Notes under the pieces: generated by a model
What the model saw: only the letters and a program-made list of their open reading frames with translations
What the model was told of the DNA's origin: nothing
Database searches by the model: none
Part shown: piece by piece, positions 34,399 through 43,068 of the stretch
How positions within the stretch are numbered: the stretch's first letter is position 1
Layout of the letters: the number at the start of each line of letters is the position of its first letter
Source of the DNA: an uncultured Veillonella sp.
GTDB taxonomy: Bacteria > Bacillota > Negativicutes > Veillonellales > Veillonellaceae
Direction of reading: 5' to 3'
DNA: 50,652 bases
Assembly: GCA_934202095.1 (NCBI GenBank)
Contig: CAKPXN010000005.1
Location: 1-50,652 of the forward strand
Program-made: the position numbers and the translations under genes

Positions 34399-35256
34399 AT
34401 GAAAGAATTAACATATTTTAACGGTGAATTTGTCGAACCAGGTGCAAAGGTAATCAGCATTGATGACCGTGGTTACTTATTTGGCGATTCTGTATATGAA
34501 GTTGTACGTGTTACAAAAGGTCGTTGTTTTGCATTGTCCTATCACCAAGATCGTCTATATCGATCCATGCGTGAAATGGATATTCCTGTAAAAATGACGC
34601 CAGATGATTTGACCGAACTTCACGAAATCTTGATTGAACAAAGTGAAATCAAAGAAGGTTATATTTACTTACAAATCTCTCGTGGTGTAGCGCCACGCCA
34701 TCATGCGTACGATCGCTCTAAACTTGAACCACAAATGCTCATGTCCATTCATAATCTCGATATGGATGCAGTGAACAAGTTGGAATCCGGTGTGAAAGCC
34801 ATCGCATTGCCTGATGAACGTTGGGGTCATGTCGACATTAAAACTACGAATTTGGTTCCTAACATTTTGGCGCAAACAAAGGCGGAAAAGAAATTTGCTT
34901 ATACAGCGATGTTATTCCGCGATGGCATTTGTACCGAAGGGGCTACATCCAATGTATTTGCCGTAAAAGATGGAATTATTTATACACATCCAGCAGATAA
35001 TCATATTTTGAAGGGCATTACGCGTCAAATGGTTATCACTCGTGTGGCACCATCATTAGGTATCACGGTTATCGAAAAAGAATTTGACCGTGCCTTCGTT
35101 GATGATGCGGATGAACTATTCTTTACCAATACAACCGGTGGTGTGATTCCGATTGTAAAACTCGACAGAAATCCTGTAGCTGATGGTAAACCAGGTGCAG
35201 TGACGATGAAATTACGTCATGGTCTAGAAAAATTAATGGAAGAAGGCTTGGCTTAA
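34399..35256 (+). CDS. dat: D-amino-acid transaminase
   Basis: A 285-aa class IV PLP aminotransferase. Lys148 (DIKTTNLVPN) is the PLP lysine, Glu180 (CTEGATSNVF) the cofactor-ring contact, and SRGVAPRHH (Arg100, His101) the carboxylate trap that marks the D-specific branch. The pattern THPADNHILKGITR and GKPGAVTMKLRHGL also match Bacillus Dat. It interconverts D-alanine and D-glutamate, supplying peptidoglycan precursors; murI lies 6 kb downstream. A branched-chain (IlvE) role is less likely because of the D-type trap. Confidence 0.88.
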   Translation: MKELTYFNGEFVEPGAKVISIDDRGYLFGDSVYEVVRVTKGRCFALSYHQDRLYRSMREMDIPVKMTPDDLTELHEILIEQSEIKEGYIYLQISRGVAPRHHAYDRSKLEPQMLMSIHNLDMDAVNKLESGVKAIALPDERWGHVDIKTTNLVPNILAQTKAEKKFAYTAMLFRDGICTEGATSNVFAVKDGIIYTHPADNHILKGITRQMVITRVAPSLGITVIEKEFDRAFVDDADELFFTNTTGGVIPIVKLDRNPVADGKPGAVTMKLRHGLEKLMEEGLA

Positions 35257-35330
35257 TTAGCATACTATAGGTATCGATATGGTAGCTATGGTGGCTGGTA
35301 AGGGGAGCTTTCATAAAGAAAGGACATATT

Positions 35331-36377
35331 TTGATTACATTAGAACACATTAGCAAGGTCTACGAAGGTGCTAATCGTGTAGAAGCGCTGAAGGATATTA
35401 GCCTCACCATTGAAAAGGGGCAAATCTATGGCATTATCGGTCAATCCGGGGCCGGTAAATCTACACTGATTCGTTGCATCAATATGCTAGAAGCCCCTAC
35501 ATCGGGCTCTGTTATCGTAGACGGCACAGATTTAACGAAATTGAGTGCCAGTGAACTACGCAAAGCGCGTAAACACATTGGCATGATTTTCCAACATTTT
35601 AATCTTTTATCATCGCGCACGGTCTATGACAATGTGGCATTTCCATTGGAATTGCAAGGCTTGAGCAAGGCTGAAATTAAGGAGCGCATCACTCCGATTC
35701 TCGATATCGTAGGCTTATCGGACCGCGTGAATAACTATCCATCGCAACTATCCGGCGGTCAAAAGCAACGCGTTGGCATTGCTCGCGCTTTGGCATCCAA
35801 TCCAAAGGTATTATTGTGCGATGAAGCTACATCTGCGTTGGATCCGCAAACAACAGAATCCATCTTGGAATTGTTGAAGGACATCAATGAACGTATGGGC
35901 CTTACCATTGTGCTCATCACTCATGAAATGCAGGTTATCCGTGAAATTTGTGACCGCGTAGCTGTTATTGAAGGCGGTGTTATCTTAGAAGAAGGCAGCA
36001 CGCTCGAAGTATTTACAAATCCGAAGAAACCGACTACAAAAGATTTCGTCGGCTCTGTCGTAAGCGATAACCTACCACAAGAAGCGCTTGAGCATCTAGA
36101 GCTTCATGATGACTGGATTGCGGGTACATCACCGCTTGTAAAATTGAAGTTTACCGGCCAAGCTACAGATGAACCTGTTGTGGCTGGTTTAGTACGTCGT
36201 TTTGATCTCGATGTAAGCATCTTATTCGGTGGTATCGATTACATTCAAAACACTAGCGTAGGCCGTCTTATCGTCATTTTGAATGGTGACCCTATGAAAG
36301 CGCAAGAAGGGCTAGACTATATCAGAACATTACCAATTGAAAGCGAGGTGATCGGTTATGTCAGAGCAAGTAATTAA
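35331..36377 (+). CDS. metN: Methionine ABC transporter ATP-binding protein
   Basis: A 348-aa ATPase with Walker A GQSGAGKST (37-45), the signature LSGGQKQRV, Walker B VLLCDEATSALD and a C-terminal NIL-type domain that senses methionine in MetN. The start is a TTG at 35331 after AAAGGA. It overlaps metI by 20 bp. The substrate-binding partner metQ is not here but at 22670-23491. Confidence 0.93.
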   Translation: MITLEHISKVYEGANRVEALKDISLTIEKGQIYGIIGQSGAGKSTLIRCINMLEAPTSGSVIVDGTDLTKLSASELRKARKHIGMIFQHFNLLSSRTVYDNVAFPLELQGLSKAEIKERITPILDIVGLSDRVNNYPSQLSGGQKQRVGIARALASNPKVLLCDEATSALDPQTTESILELLKDINERMGLTIVLITHEMQVIREICDRVAVIEGGVILEEGSTLEVFTNPKKPTTKDFVGSVVSDNLPQEALEHLELHDDWIAGTSPLVKLKFTGQATDEPVVAGLVRRFDLDVSILFGGIDYIQNTSVGRLIVILNGDPMKAQEGLDYIRTLPIESEVIGYVRASN

Positions 36378-37011
36378 ATTGTTGATAACCGGTACCTTGG
36401 ATACATTGCAAATGACCGTTATCTCTACGATTATGGCTATGATTATTGGTATACCGCTCGGCGTAGTATTGGTGGTTACATCTAAAGGGCACATTCTAGA
36501 AAATGCAGCGCTTAATAAAATTCTTGGAGCTATTGTGAATGCGACTCGATCCATCCCGTTTATCATCTTAATGGTTGCCATCATTCCGTTTACGCGTATG
36601 GTTGTGGGTACATCTATTGGTACGACAGCAGCTTGTGTACCGTTGACATTGGCAGCGATTCCATTTTTAGCACGCCTTGTAGAAACATCCATTAAGGATA
36701 TTCAATTTGGCGTTATCGAAGCGGCGCAATCGATGGGGGCAAGCCCATTCCAAATTATCCGCAAGGTATTATTGCCAGAAGCATTGCCAACCATTATCGA
36801 TAATGTGACAGTGCTTATCGTTAACTTAATCGGTTACTCCGCGATGGCTGGTGCTATTGGTGGCGGTGGCCTTGGTGATATTGCTATCCGCTATGGATAC
36901 CAACGTTTTCAAGGGGATATCATGCTCGCAACCATCATCATTCTTATCATCATGGTTCAAGTTATCCAAATGATTGGTGATGGCTTATCCAAAGCGATGA
37001 ATAAAAAATAG
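36358..37011 (+). CDS. metI: Methionine ABC transporter permease
   Basis: A 217-aa permease with five membrane segments and the EAA loop (EAAQSMGASPFQIIRKVLLPEALP) that docks on MetN. Length and motifs match MetI. It begins inside the end of metN and is followed 8 bp later by a TrpR-like regulator gene. Confidence 0.94.
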   Translation: MSEQVIKLLITGTLDTLQMTVISTIMAMIIGIPLGVVLVVTSKGHILENAALNKILGAIVNATRSIPFIILMVAIIPFTRMVVGTSIGTTAACVPLTLAAIPFLARLVETSIKDIQFGVIEAAQSMGASPFQIIRKVLLPEALPTIIDNVTVLIVNLIGYSAMAGAIGGGGLGDIAIRYGYQRFQGDIMLATIIILIIMVQVIQMIGDGLSKAMNKK

Positions 37012-37019
37012 GAGGCGTT

Positions 37020-37319
37020 ATGAGCGTCAATGAAAAATTGAGAAGTGCTCAACATGACGAGCTCTTTGAAGGTATCTTACAACTTCAAACTGTGGAAGAA
37101 TGTTATGCATTCTTTGAGGATATTTGTACTGTTAATGAATTAAAAGCATTATCGCAACGACTTCAAGTAGCTAAGATGTTACGCGCTGGCGATAGCTATG
37201 AAACGATTGTAGAGGAAACTGGTGCTAGTACAGCGACGATTAGCCGTGTGAAACGATGCCTTGTGTATGGTGCCGATGGTTATACAGTAGTGTTAGATCG
37301 ATTGGCAGGTACGAAATAG
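37020..37319 (+). CDS. YerC/YecD-type TrpR-related DNA-binding protein
   Basis: A 99-aa helical protein with the TrpR fold pattern ELKALSQRLQVAKMLRAGDSYETI followed by a helix-turn-helix (VEETGASTATISRVKRCL). YerC-like proteins resemble the tryptophan repressor, but their ligand is often unknown. It shares the metNI operon, so it may sense an amino acid and control methionine uptake; this is inferred. The ribosome site AGGAGG precedes ATG 37020. Confidence 0.88.
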   Translation: MSVNEKLRSAQHDELFEGILQLQTVEECYAFFEDICTVNELKALSQRLQVAKMLRAGDSYETIVEETGASTATISRVKRCLVYGADGYTVVLDRLAGTK

Positions 37320-37350
37320 TTAAAAATATTTACATCTATATCGATGTAGG

Positions 37351-37380
37351 CAACGGTGGCCGATGGTCACCGTTGTTTTA
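37351..37380 (+). terminator. Terminator of the metNI operon
   Basis: CAACGGTGGCC (37351-37361) pairs with GGTCACCGTTG (37365-37375) with one G-U and a 3-nt loop, followed by TTTTAT. Confidence 0.86.
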
Positions 37381-37468
37381 TATATGTAGCTATTGTTTTT
37401 ACTGATACGAATGGTAAAATGATAGTATACTTGTGATACATGAGATACATGAGATAGGGAGGACGTAT

Positions 37469-38263
37469 ATGGATTGGCTGATTTCTATTACCGGATTACC
37501 CTATGAGGTGATGATACTCATATTGCTTGGCGTAGCCGGAGCCTTTGCAGGCTTTGTTGATTCTATCGTAGGTGGTGGTGGCTTGATTTCTGTGCCAGCC
37601 ATGTTGCTAACCAATTTACCTCCTAGCATGGCTCTAGGCAGTAATAAACTATCTAGCATCTTTGGTGCTGGTAGTGCGTCGATTACGTTTCTACGGAATC
37701 ATATGGTCGATTTCGCATTAGTTCGCAAACTGCTACCATTTACCTTTATAGGCTCCATGCTCGGTACCTTGGCGGTCGTATCATTGCCTCCGCTCTATGT
37801 AAAACCGATTATTATTGTATTGCTTGTGGCCGTTACTCTATTCGTAGTATTTAAGAAAAATTGGGGCGAAGTGAACCGTACCTCCCAAGTAATGGGGCGA
37901 GCACTTTATATCTGCATGGCCTTTGCTCTTGGTATCGGTATTTATGATGGCTTCATTGGACCTGGTACAGGTACATTTCTCATTATGGGCTTTATCTTCA
38001 CCGGATTTGATTTTCTCCATGCTTCGGCGAATGCTAAAATCTTAAACTTTACCAGTAACTTAGCATCCTTGTTGGTGTTCATATATTTAGGCCACGTCAA
38101 TTATATGTACGGCCTTGCTGCAGCAGTCGGTCAAGTCATTGGGGCCTATTTAGGATCCCATTTAGCGATTGCAAAAGGGTCGTCCTTAGTGCGTGTTGTA
38201 TTCCTGTCTGTTACGACAGTGATGTTATTAAAATTAGTATTTGATTATATTTCTACCTTGTAG
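37469..38263 (+). CDS. TauE/SafE (TSUP) family membrane transporter
   Basis: A 264-aa protein with about eight membrane segments in two halves: FAGFVDSIVGGGGLISVPAML and GIGIYDGFIGPGTGTFLIMGF are the paired TSUP motifs. Family members export sulfite, sulfoacetate or related anions. ATG 37469 follows GGGAGGAC; the longer upstream frame lacks a ribosome site. An SDR gene starts 11 bp after its stop. Proximity to metNI hints at sulfur metabolism, without proof. Confidence 0.88.
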   Translation: MDWLISITGLPYEVMILILLGVAGAFAGFVDSIVGGGGLISVPAMLLTNLPPSMALGSNKLSSIFGAGSASITFLRNHMVDFALVRKLLPFTFIGSMLGTLAVVSLPPLYVKPIIIVLLVAVTLFVVFKKNWGEVNRTSQVMGRALYICMAFALGIGIYDGFIGPGTGTFLIMGFIFTGFDFLHASANAKILNFTSNLASLLVFIYLGHVNYMYGLAAAVGQVIGAYLGSHLAIAKGSSLVRVVFLSVTTVMLLKLVFDYISTL

Positions 38264-38274
38264 GAGGTGTGAGT

Positions 38275-39042
38275 ATGCCTCATAAAAATGATGTTCAAGT
38301 GGCATTGATCAGCGGCGGTACATCGGGCATCGGATTTGCTACGGCTAAATTATTATTGCAAGAAGGCTGGTGCGTCGTTATCAATGGCCGTGATGAACAA
38401 GCGGGCCAAAGGGCAAAGATGAAATTGCGCCGCTATTCTTCGAAGGTGCGTTATGTGAAAGGTGACGTATCCAGTGTTAGCGATTGCCAGCGCATCGTAA
38501 AAGAAACAGTAGATTTCTTTGGCAGTATTTCGGCACTTGTAACGGCGGCCGGATATTATGAAGAAGAGCTATTAGCCGATGTATCCGAATCTTCTTTTGA
38601 TGAAATGTTTGGCACGAATGTAAAGGGAACCGTATTTCTATGCCAAGCAGCATTACCCTATTTGCGCCAAGTAAAAGGGAGCATTGTTACCGTATCCAGT
38701 GACGCGGGCCTACAGGGCAATGTAGCCTGTTCAGTATATGGTGCATCAAAAGGTGCTATCGTAAGCTTTACAAAATCCCTATCCCTTGAGATGGCACCCC
38801 ATGAGGTGCGCGTTAACTGCGTGTGCCCTGGCGATGTAGATACATCCCTTGTAGATAAACAAATCGCTCAATCTCATCAAGATGCGGAGCAAGCAAAAGA
38901 GGAGATGGGGCAACATTATCCATTGGGACGTATTGCAAAACCTCACGAAATTGGCGAAGTTATAGCCTTTTTAATTAGTTCTAAGGCATCTTTTGTTACC
39001 GGTGCTGCTTGGACGATTGATGGGGGACTCACAAGTTGGTAG
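38275..39042 (+). CDS. Short-chain dehydrogenase/reductase (FabG-like)
   Basis: A 255-aa Rossmann enzyme with the cofactor motif SGGTSGIGFA, the catalytic Ser in VTVSSDAG and the YGASK Tyr-Lys pair. The NNAG motif is TAAG, a common variant. ATG 38275 sits 7 nt after GGAGG, better than the GTG at 38269. It closely follows the TSUP gene. A 3-oxoacyl reductase or an unrelated alcohol dehydrogenase role are both possible. Confidence 0.87.
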   Translation: MPHKNDVQVALISGGTSGIGFATAKLLLQEGWCVVINGRDEQAGQRAKMKLRRYSSKVRYVKGDVSSVSDCQRIVKETVDFFGSISALVTAAGYYEEELLADVSESSFDEMFGTNVKGTVFLCQAALPYLRQVKGSIVTVSSDAGLQGNVACSVYGASKGAIVSFTKSLSLEMAPHEVRVNCVCPGDVDTSLVDKQIAQSHQDAEQAKEEMGQHYPLGRIAKPHEIGEVIAFLISSKASFVTGAAWTIDGGLTSW

Positions 39043-39200
39043 TGAATAGAGTATTATCTATTACTTATAGTCATAATAAACCCGTTTATACAGGGTAAAA
39101 TATATATTATTCATTTCAATTCTACATTGAGAATGGTATAATAATACTAATGAACGATACATACATTCACAAGTGGAATCCGGAAAAAAGGAGAACGATT

Positions 39201-40064
39201 ATGGCAGAATATAATGGCGTTAAAATTGAACCGCTTAGCGATGGTGGTCAAGATTTAAATTATCAAGTTGAACAATTTATTTTCTGGGGCGCAGGCCGTG
39301 CTGCCGTATTGGCTTTGTCTCCAAAATTCAGCAATGTTGCACTATGCACAAATGCAACATACATGGTAACTCGCATTGCTCATTTATATGATGTTGAATT
39401 ACAAACAGGTGCTGTTGTAGGTTTAGTAGGTGGCTTGAGCACTGCTATTGCTACGGCTGCTATTTCCTTACTCGTACCTTTTAAAGCGGTACGCGTGCCT
39501 GTAGCTGTTGGTTTGACCTATGCTATTGGTAAGGTAGCTCATATCTGGATTGAAGATGGTATGCCATCCGACATCGAACGCTATAAACCTATGATTGCTG
39601 AGTTCTATGAAAATGGTAAAGCCATTGCTGGCGAAATCGCTCGCGATGCAGCCGCAAGCATTCCTTTCACTCAAGGTCAACGCGATGTATGGGCTGGTAT
39701 TGCCAATGAAACAGGTCTTGCAAAAGAACAATTAGAACAAGTATATTCTGAAAAAGTAGCACCTGCTATTGAAAAATGGAATACGGAAACGAAATACCAA
39801 TTGCATGATAATGCAGCAGAAGCAGTAGCGAAGGTTACTGATGCGGCAAAAGAAAAAATCGATGGTGCAAAAGAAAAATTGGATACGGCTAAAGAATTGG
39901 CTAAAGGTGGCGTAGAGGTAGCGAAAGCAACTACTCAAGTGGCTGTGGAAAACGTAAAAACTACGGCTGCACAAGCTGTGGAAAATGCAAAAGATACTGC
40001 ATTCCAAGCTGTTGAAACAGTAAAAGAAACAACAAAATCCACAATTAACGGTTTCCGTAAATAG
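39201..40064 (+). CDS. Membrane-associated protein with amphipathic helical repeats
   Basis: A 287-aa protein. Residues about 70-115 hold two hydrophobic segments (GLVGGLSTAIATAAISLLVPF and VPVAVGLTYAIGKVAHIW). The last roughly 90 residues are an Ala/Lys/Glu-rich helix with repeated AKEKID-GAKEKLD-TAKELAK and ENVKTTAAQAVENAKDTAFQAVETVKE units, like apolipoprotein/LEA-type helices. ATG 39201 follows AAAAGGAG. A DUF1232 gene starts 14 bp after its stop. Possibly a membrane-surface or storage-granule protein; no family is recognised. Confidence 0.75.
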   Translation: MAEYNGVKIEPLSDGGQDLNYQVEQFIFWGAGRAAVLALSPKFSNVALCTNATYMVTRIAHLYDVELQTGAVVGLVGGLSTAIATAAISLLVPFKAVRVPVAVGLTYAIGKVAHIWIEDGMPSDIERYKPMIAEFYENGKAIAGEIARDAAASIPFTQGQRDVWAGIANETGLAKEQLEQVYSEKVAPAIEKWNTETKYQLHDNAAEAVAKVTDAAKEKIDGAKEKLDTAKELAKGGVEVAKATTQVAVENVKTTAAQAVENAKDTAFQAVETVKETTKSTINGFRK

Positions 40065-40078
40065 TTAGAAGGATTAGC

Positions 40079-40417
40079 ATGAATCCATTAAAGATTATCA
40101 AATATGGCAAGTACTTTAGCGAGTCCCGCTTCTTGGCGTTCGCCACTCGATATGGTAAAAAACTTGCCTTTGTACAAAAAGCAGTGGTGTTATTCTTTTG
40201 CTTGCGCGATCAAGATACACCAAAATATGTAAAGGCTATTTTAGCCGGCGCCTTAGGGTATCTCATCCTACCAATCGATATCATCCCTGATACGATTGCA
40301 GGCCTTGGCTGGGTAGATGATGTAGCAGTTCTCGGCATTGCTTTCAAAATCGCCAATCGCTATATCAAAACATCCCACGAAGAACAAGCGAAAAAGCTAT
40401 TCCCTTTTGGCAACTAA
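40079..40417 (+). CDS. YkvA-family (DUF1232) small membrane protein
   Basis: A 112-aa protein with the family core YVKAILAGALGYLILPIDIIPDTIAGLGWVDD, a membrane hairpin flanked by acidic residues. Function of the family is unknown. It is probably co-transcribed with the helical-repeat gene and ends before a terminator. Confidence 0.86.
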   Translation: MNPLKIIKYGKYFSESRFLAFATRYGKKLAFVQKAVVLFFCLRDQDTPKYVKAILAGALGYLILPIDIIPDTIAGLGWVDDVAVLGIAFKIANRYIKTSHEEQAKKLFPFGN

Positions 40418-40427
40418 CAAGTACATA

Positions 40428-40470
40428 AAAAGGCAGTTTAATCATTGTTATTGATTGGACTGCCTTTGTT
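40428..40470 (+). terminator. Terminator after the DUF1232 gene
   Basis: AAAGGCAGTTTAATCA (about 40429-40444) pairs with TGATTGGACTGCCTTT with a small mismatch, followed by GTTT. Confidence 0.8.
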
Positions 40471-40473
40471 TAT

Positions 40474-40502
40474 TTGACACCCTTTGTTAATAGATATACA
40501 AT
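40474..40502 (+). promoter_or_regulatory. Promoter of the thioesterase-murI operon
   Basis: A perfect TTGACA (40474-40479) and TACAAT (40497-40502) are separated by 17 bp. Confidence 0.65.
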
Positions 40503-40534
40503 TGAATTTGTATTGTAATAAGAAGGATGAATAA

Positions 40535-40954
40535 ATGTATACAGCGACAATTAATGTCCGTTTCTATGAAACCGATATGATGGGGATTGCTCACCACAGT
40601 AATCATTTTCGGTGGTTTGAAATGGCGCGTATTGAATTCCTTCGTCACATCGGCGTCACATTGTGGGATATGATGGACGAGGATATAGTATTTCCAATTA
40701 TGAATGTATCGTGTGATTATAAGGAACCGGCTCGGTTCGATGACACGATTAATATAGAAACCTATTTAGTCAAAATGACCCGTGCCCAAATGGTCTTTAA
40801 GTACCGCATGCGCCGTGCTAGCGACGGTGCTCTGTTGGCGACGGGTGAGACTAAGAATGCCTTTATGTCTAAATCGTCTGGGAAAATCGTACGATTAGAG
40901 GATCGTTTTTATCAACCTATTCTAAATGCTGTTGAGGAGATGCCTCATGACTAA
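40535..40954 (+). CDS. Acyl-CoA thioesterase (4HBT/YbgC-like hotdog)
   Basis: A 139-aa hotdog-fold protein with the signature YETDMMGIAHHSNHFRWFEMARIEFLR, in which the Asp of the YbgC/4-hydroxybenzoyl-CoA thioesterase group acts in catalysis. It hydrolyses acyl-CoA thioesters; substrate unknown. The gene overlaps murI by 8 bp, indicating co-translation. Confidence 0.88.
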   Translation: MYTATINVRFYETDMMGIAHHSNHFRWFEMARIEFLRHIGVTLWDMMDEDIVFPIMNVSCDYKEPARFDDTINIETYLVKMTRAQMVFKYRMRRASDGALLATGETKNAFMSKSSGKIVRLEDRFYQPILNAVEEMPHD

Positions 40955-41756
40955 GATAGATACACAACGACTGCCTATCGGCGTTTTTGACTCAGGTGTA
41001 GGTGGTCTATCCGTTTTGAAAGTTCTGCAGGAACAATTCCCCAATGAAAACTTCATCTACATAGGGGATAATGCTAATAATCCCGTTGGCAATCGTCCAA
41101 CTGAGGAGATTACAGAAATCGCTTGTCGTATTGCAGAAACATTACATCAAGTACCTGTAAAATTGATGGTTATCGCTTGCAATACGTTCACTGTTGTGGC
41201 CCTCGATGAGGTGCGTAGTCGCGTCAATGTGCCGGTTATCGGCGTATCCCAAGGCGTTAAGACCGCCATTCGTGAAAGCAATAGTAATACCATTGGTATC
41301 ATGGCGACGGTGGCAACCGTTAATAGCCACATTCATAAATATGTGGCCATGGACATCGATCATGAGGTTTTTGTATGGGAACAACCTTGCCCAGAACTAG
41401 CGGGCTTAATAGAACAAGGCCATTTGCATGACGATGCGGTCCGTAAAGCGGCTAAGGAGTACTTAGCACCCATGCTAGAACGGGATATCGATGTTGTCGT
41501 ATTGGGATGTACTCATTTCCCGTTTGTTAGTCCAGTCCTGCAGGAGCTATCAGGTGACCGCATCCGATATATCGACCCTGCTTATGAGACTAGCGATCTA
41601 GTACGCCGTACGATGGACAGCAATCATCTGCATAATCCATCTACCGAAAAGGGCCGTAGCACCTTGTATTTCACAAAGGATATTGCTTTAGGGGCTGATT
41701 TGGGCGCCCAATTCTTAGATACTGATGATTTTTCGGTGGAATTGATTACACTATAA
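40947..41756 (+). CDS. murI: Glutamate racemase
   Basis: A 269-aa enzyme making D-glutamate for peptidoglycan. The two catalytic cysteines are Cys78 (IACNTFT) and Cys188 (LGCTHFPF), with the substrate loop FDSGVGGLSVL at residues 14-24. The usual PYG segment is PVG (46-48) within GDNANNPVGNRP, an unusual substitution in a substrate-binding strand. ATG 40947 follows GAGGAG and overlaps the thioesterase stop. Dat, 6 kb upstream, could serve as a second D-glutamate source. Confidence 0.88.
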   Translation: MTKIDTQRLPIGVFDSGVGGLSVLKVLQEQFPNENFIYIGDNANNPVGNRPTEEITEIACRIAETLHQVPVKLMVIACNTFTVVALDEVRSRVNVPVIGVSQGVKTAIRESNSNTIGIMATVATVNSHIHKYVAMDIDHEVFVWEQPCPELAGLIEQGHLHDDAVRKAAKEYLAPMLERDIDVVVLGCTHFPFVSPVLQELSGDRIRYIDPAYETSDLVRRTMDSNHLHNPSTEKGRSTLYFTKDIALGADLGAQFLDTDDFSVELITL

Positions 41757-41768
41757 AGGAGAATTCAC

Positions 41769-42308
41769 ATGTGGTTTTATGACATAATAAATGTGATAGT
41801 TGCCATTGCAGTTATCGTAGCTATTTTGTATTTATTATTCCGTCTATTCGTATTAAAACAAGGTAATGAACGCGTTATTTTGTTACCAAAGCGGAAAACA
41901 AGCTTTCAATTGGCAGATATGAACATGAGTTCCATGACATTGTTCTGCGATGTGCCATTCGTAAATAAAGGTCGTCAACTTGGTACGATTATGGATTTAT
42001 TTCCACGTCCTTTGCTTCCAGAAGAACATTTTGATGGTGTGAAAGTAGACGCTTGGGCTATGGATATCGATCGTCCACGCCACGATGGTTACTTTGAAGC
42101 TATTATTATTAAGCCTCGCAAGGGTGGTACAATCCGCATTTACGTTACCTTAACAGGTAGAAATGGCAATATTCGTGAAGATATTAAGGGATTCACTTAT
42201 ATGGACATCGACATTTACTATCAAATCGTAGGTCGTACCGATTACCATATCGATAAACAACGTATTCGTTTGACTGCAGAAGAAGTACAAGCAGCATTGG
42301 TTCACTAA
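41769..42308 (+). CDS. Hypothetical single-span membrane protein (179 aa)
   Basis: An N-terminal membrane helix (residues about 6-30) precedes a beta-rich soluble domain (SFQLADMNMSSMTLFCDV, IRIYVTLTGRNGN, TYMDIDIYYQIVG). It starts 12 bp after murI and ends 12 bp before the CofE-like gene, so it is part of the same operon. No family is recognised. Confidence 0.75.
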   Translation: MWFYDIINVIVAIAVIVAILYLLFRLFVLKQGNERVILLPKRKTSFQLADMNMSSMTLFCDVPFVNKGRQLGTIMDLFPRPLLPEEHFDGVKVDAWAMDIDRPRHDGYFEAIIIKPRKGGTIRIYVTLTGRNGNIREDIKGFTYMDIDIYYQIVGRTDYHIDKQRIRLTAEEVQAALVH

Positions 42309-42320
42309 GGAGGCATAACA

Positions 42321-42974
42321 ATGGCAGAATTAGAATTAGTATGTGTTCCTACACGTATTCTTACAGATAATGATGACATCGTTGATGCTATCGTTGAATT
42401 TGGTGGTCACAATATTGGACCAGAAGACATCGTATGCGTAGCAGAATCCGTTGTGGCGATTACACAAGGTCGCTTTACACGTCCAGAAGAACTCAATGTG
42501 TGCTGGCAAGCGCGTATGATTAACCGCTTTATCCATCCAGATGGTTCCATGGCATCTATTTATGGTATGCAATCTGCTATGAACTTAGATGGTAAGTGGA
42601 AGGTATTAGGTGCCTTTTTCTTAGGCGCTATCGCTAAAATCTTCCGCAAACCAGGCGTGTTCTATGCAATTGCCCGCGCTGCATCCTTAACTGATGATGT
42701 AACAGGTACAATGCCTCCATTCGATAAACACATCGTATTTGGTCCAAAGGATCCAGATAAGGTGGCTGAAAAAATCGTTCAACGCACAGGTTGCTATGGC
42801 GCTGTTGTAGCAGACGTAAACGACTTGAAACGCTCTGCAATTCTCGGTACAAGCCGCGGTATTGATGCGAAGAAAATCGCTAAATTGTTGATTGATAATC
42901 CATTTGGTAATGATAGCCAAATGACACCAATCGTTATCATTAAAAACTACGCTTCCGTTTCGGCAGCAAAATAA
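42321..42974 (+). CDS. CofE-like (F420-0:glutamate ligase domain) protein
   Basis: A 217-aa protein resembling the coenzyme F420-0:L-glutamate ligase fold: GPEDIVCVAESVVAITQGR near residues 32-52 and a Gly-rich region TGCYGAVVADVNDLK. In F420 makers such enzymes add glutamates to the cofactor. No other F420 gene is visible here and this lineage is not known to make F420, so it probably ligates glutamate to another acceptor. The murI neighbour hints at a D- or L-glutamate link, but this is inferred. Confidence 0.7.
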   Translation: MAELELVCVPTRILTDNDDIVDAIVEFGGHNIGPEDIVCVAESVVAITQGRFTRPEELNVCWQARMINRFIHPDGSMASIYGMQSAMNLDGKWKVLGAFFLGAIAKIFRKPGVFYAIARAASLTDDVTGTMPPFDKHIVFGPKDPDKVAEKIVQRTGCYGAVVADVNDLKRSAILGTSRGIDAKKIAKLLIDNPFGNDSQMTPIVIIKNYASVSAAK

Positions 42975-43022
42975 AGAATTCTCGATGTTTCCGGTGCAGA
43001 ACTGGTAAGTCTAGAGATTAAC

Positions 43023-43052
43023 AAAAGAGACTGCTCCGGCGGTCTCTTTTCT
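43023..43052 (+). terminator. Terminator of the murI operon
   Basis: AAAAGAGAC (43023-43031) pairs with GTCTCTTTT (about 43042-43050) around a GC-rich loop. Confidence 0.82.
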
Positions 43053-43068
43053 GTTTAAAGGAGGACAT

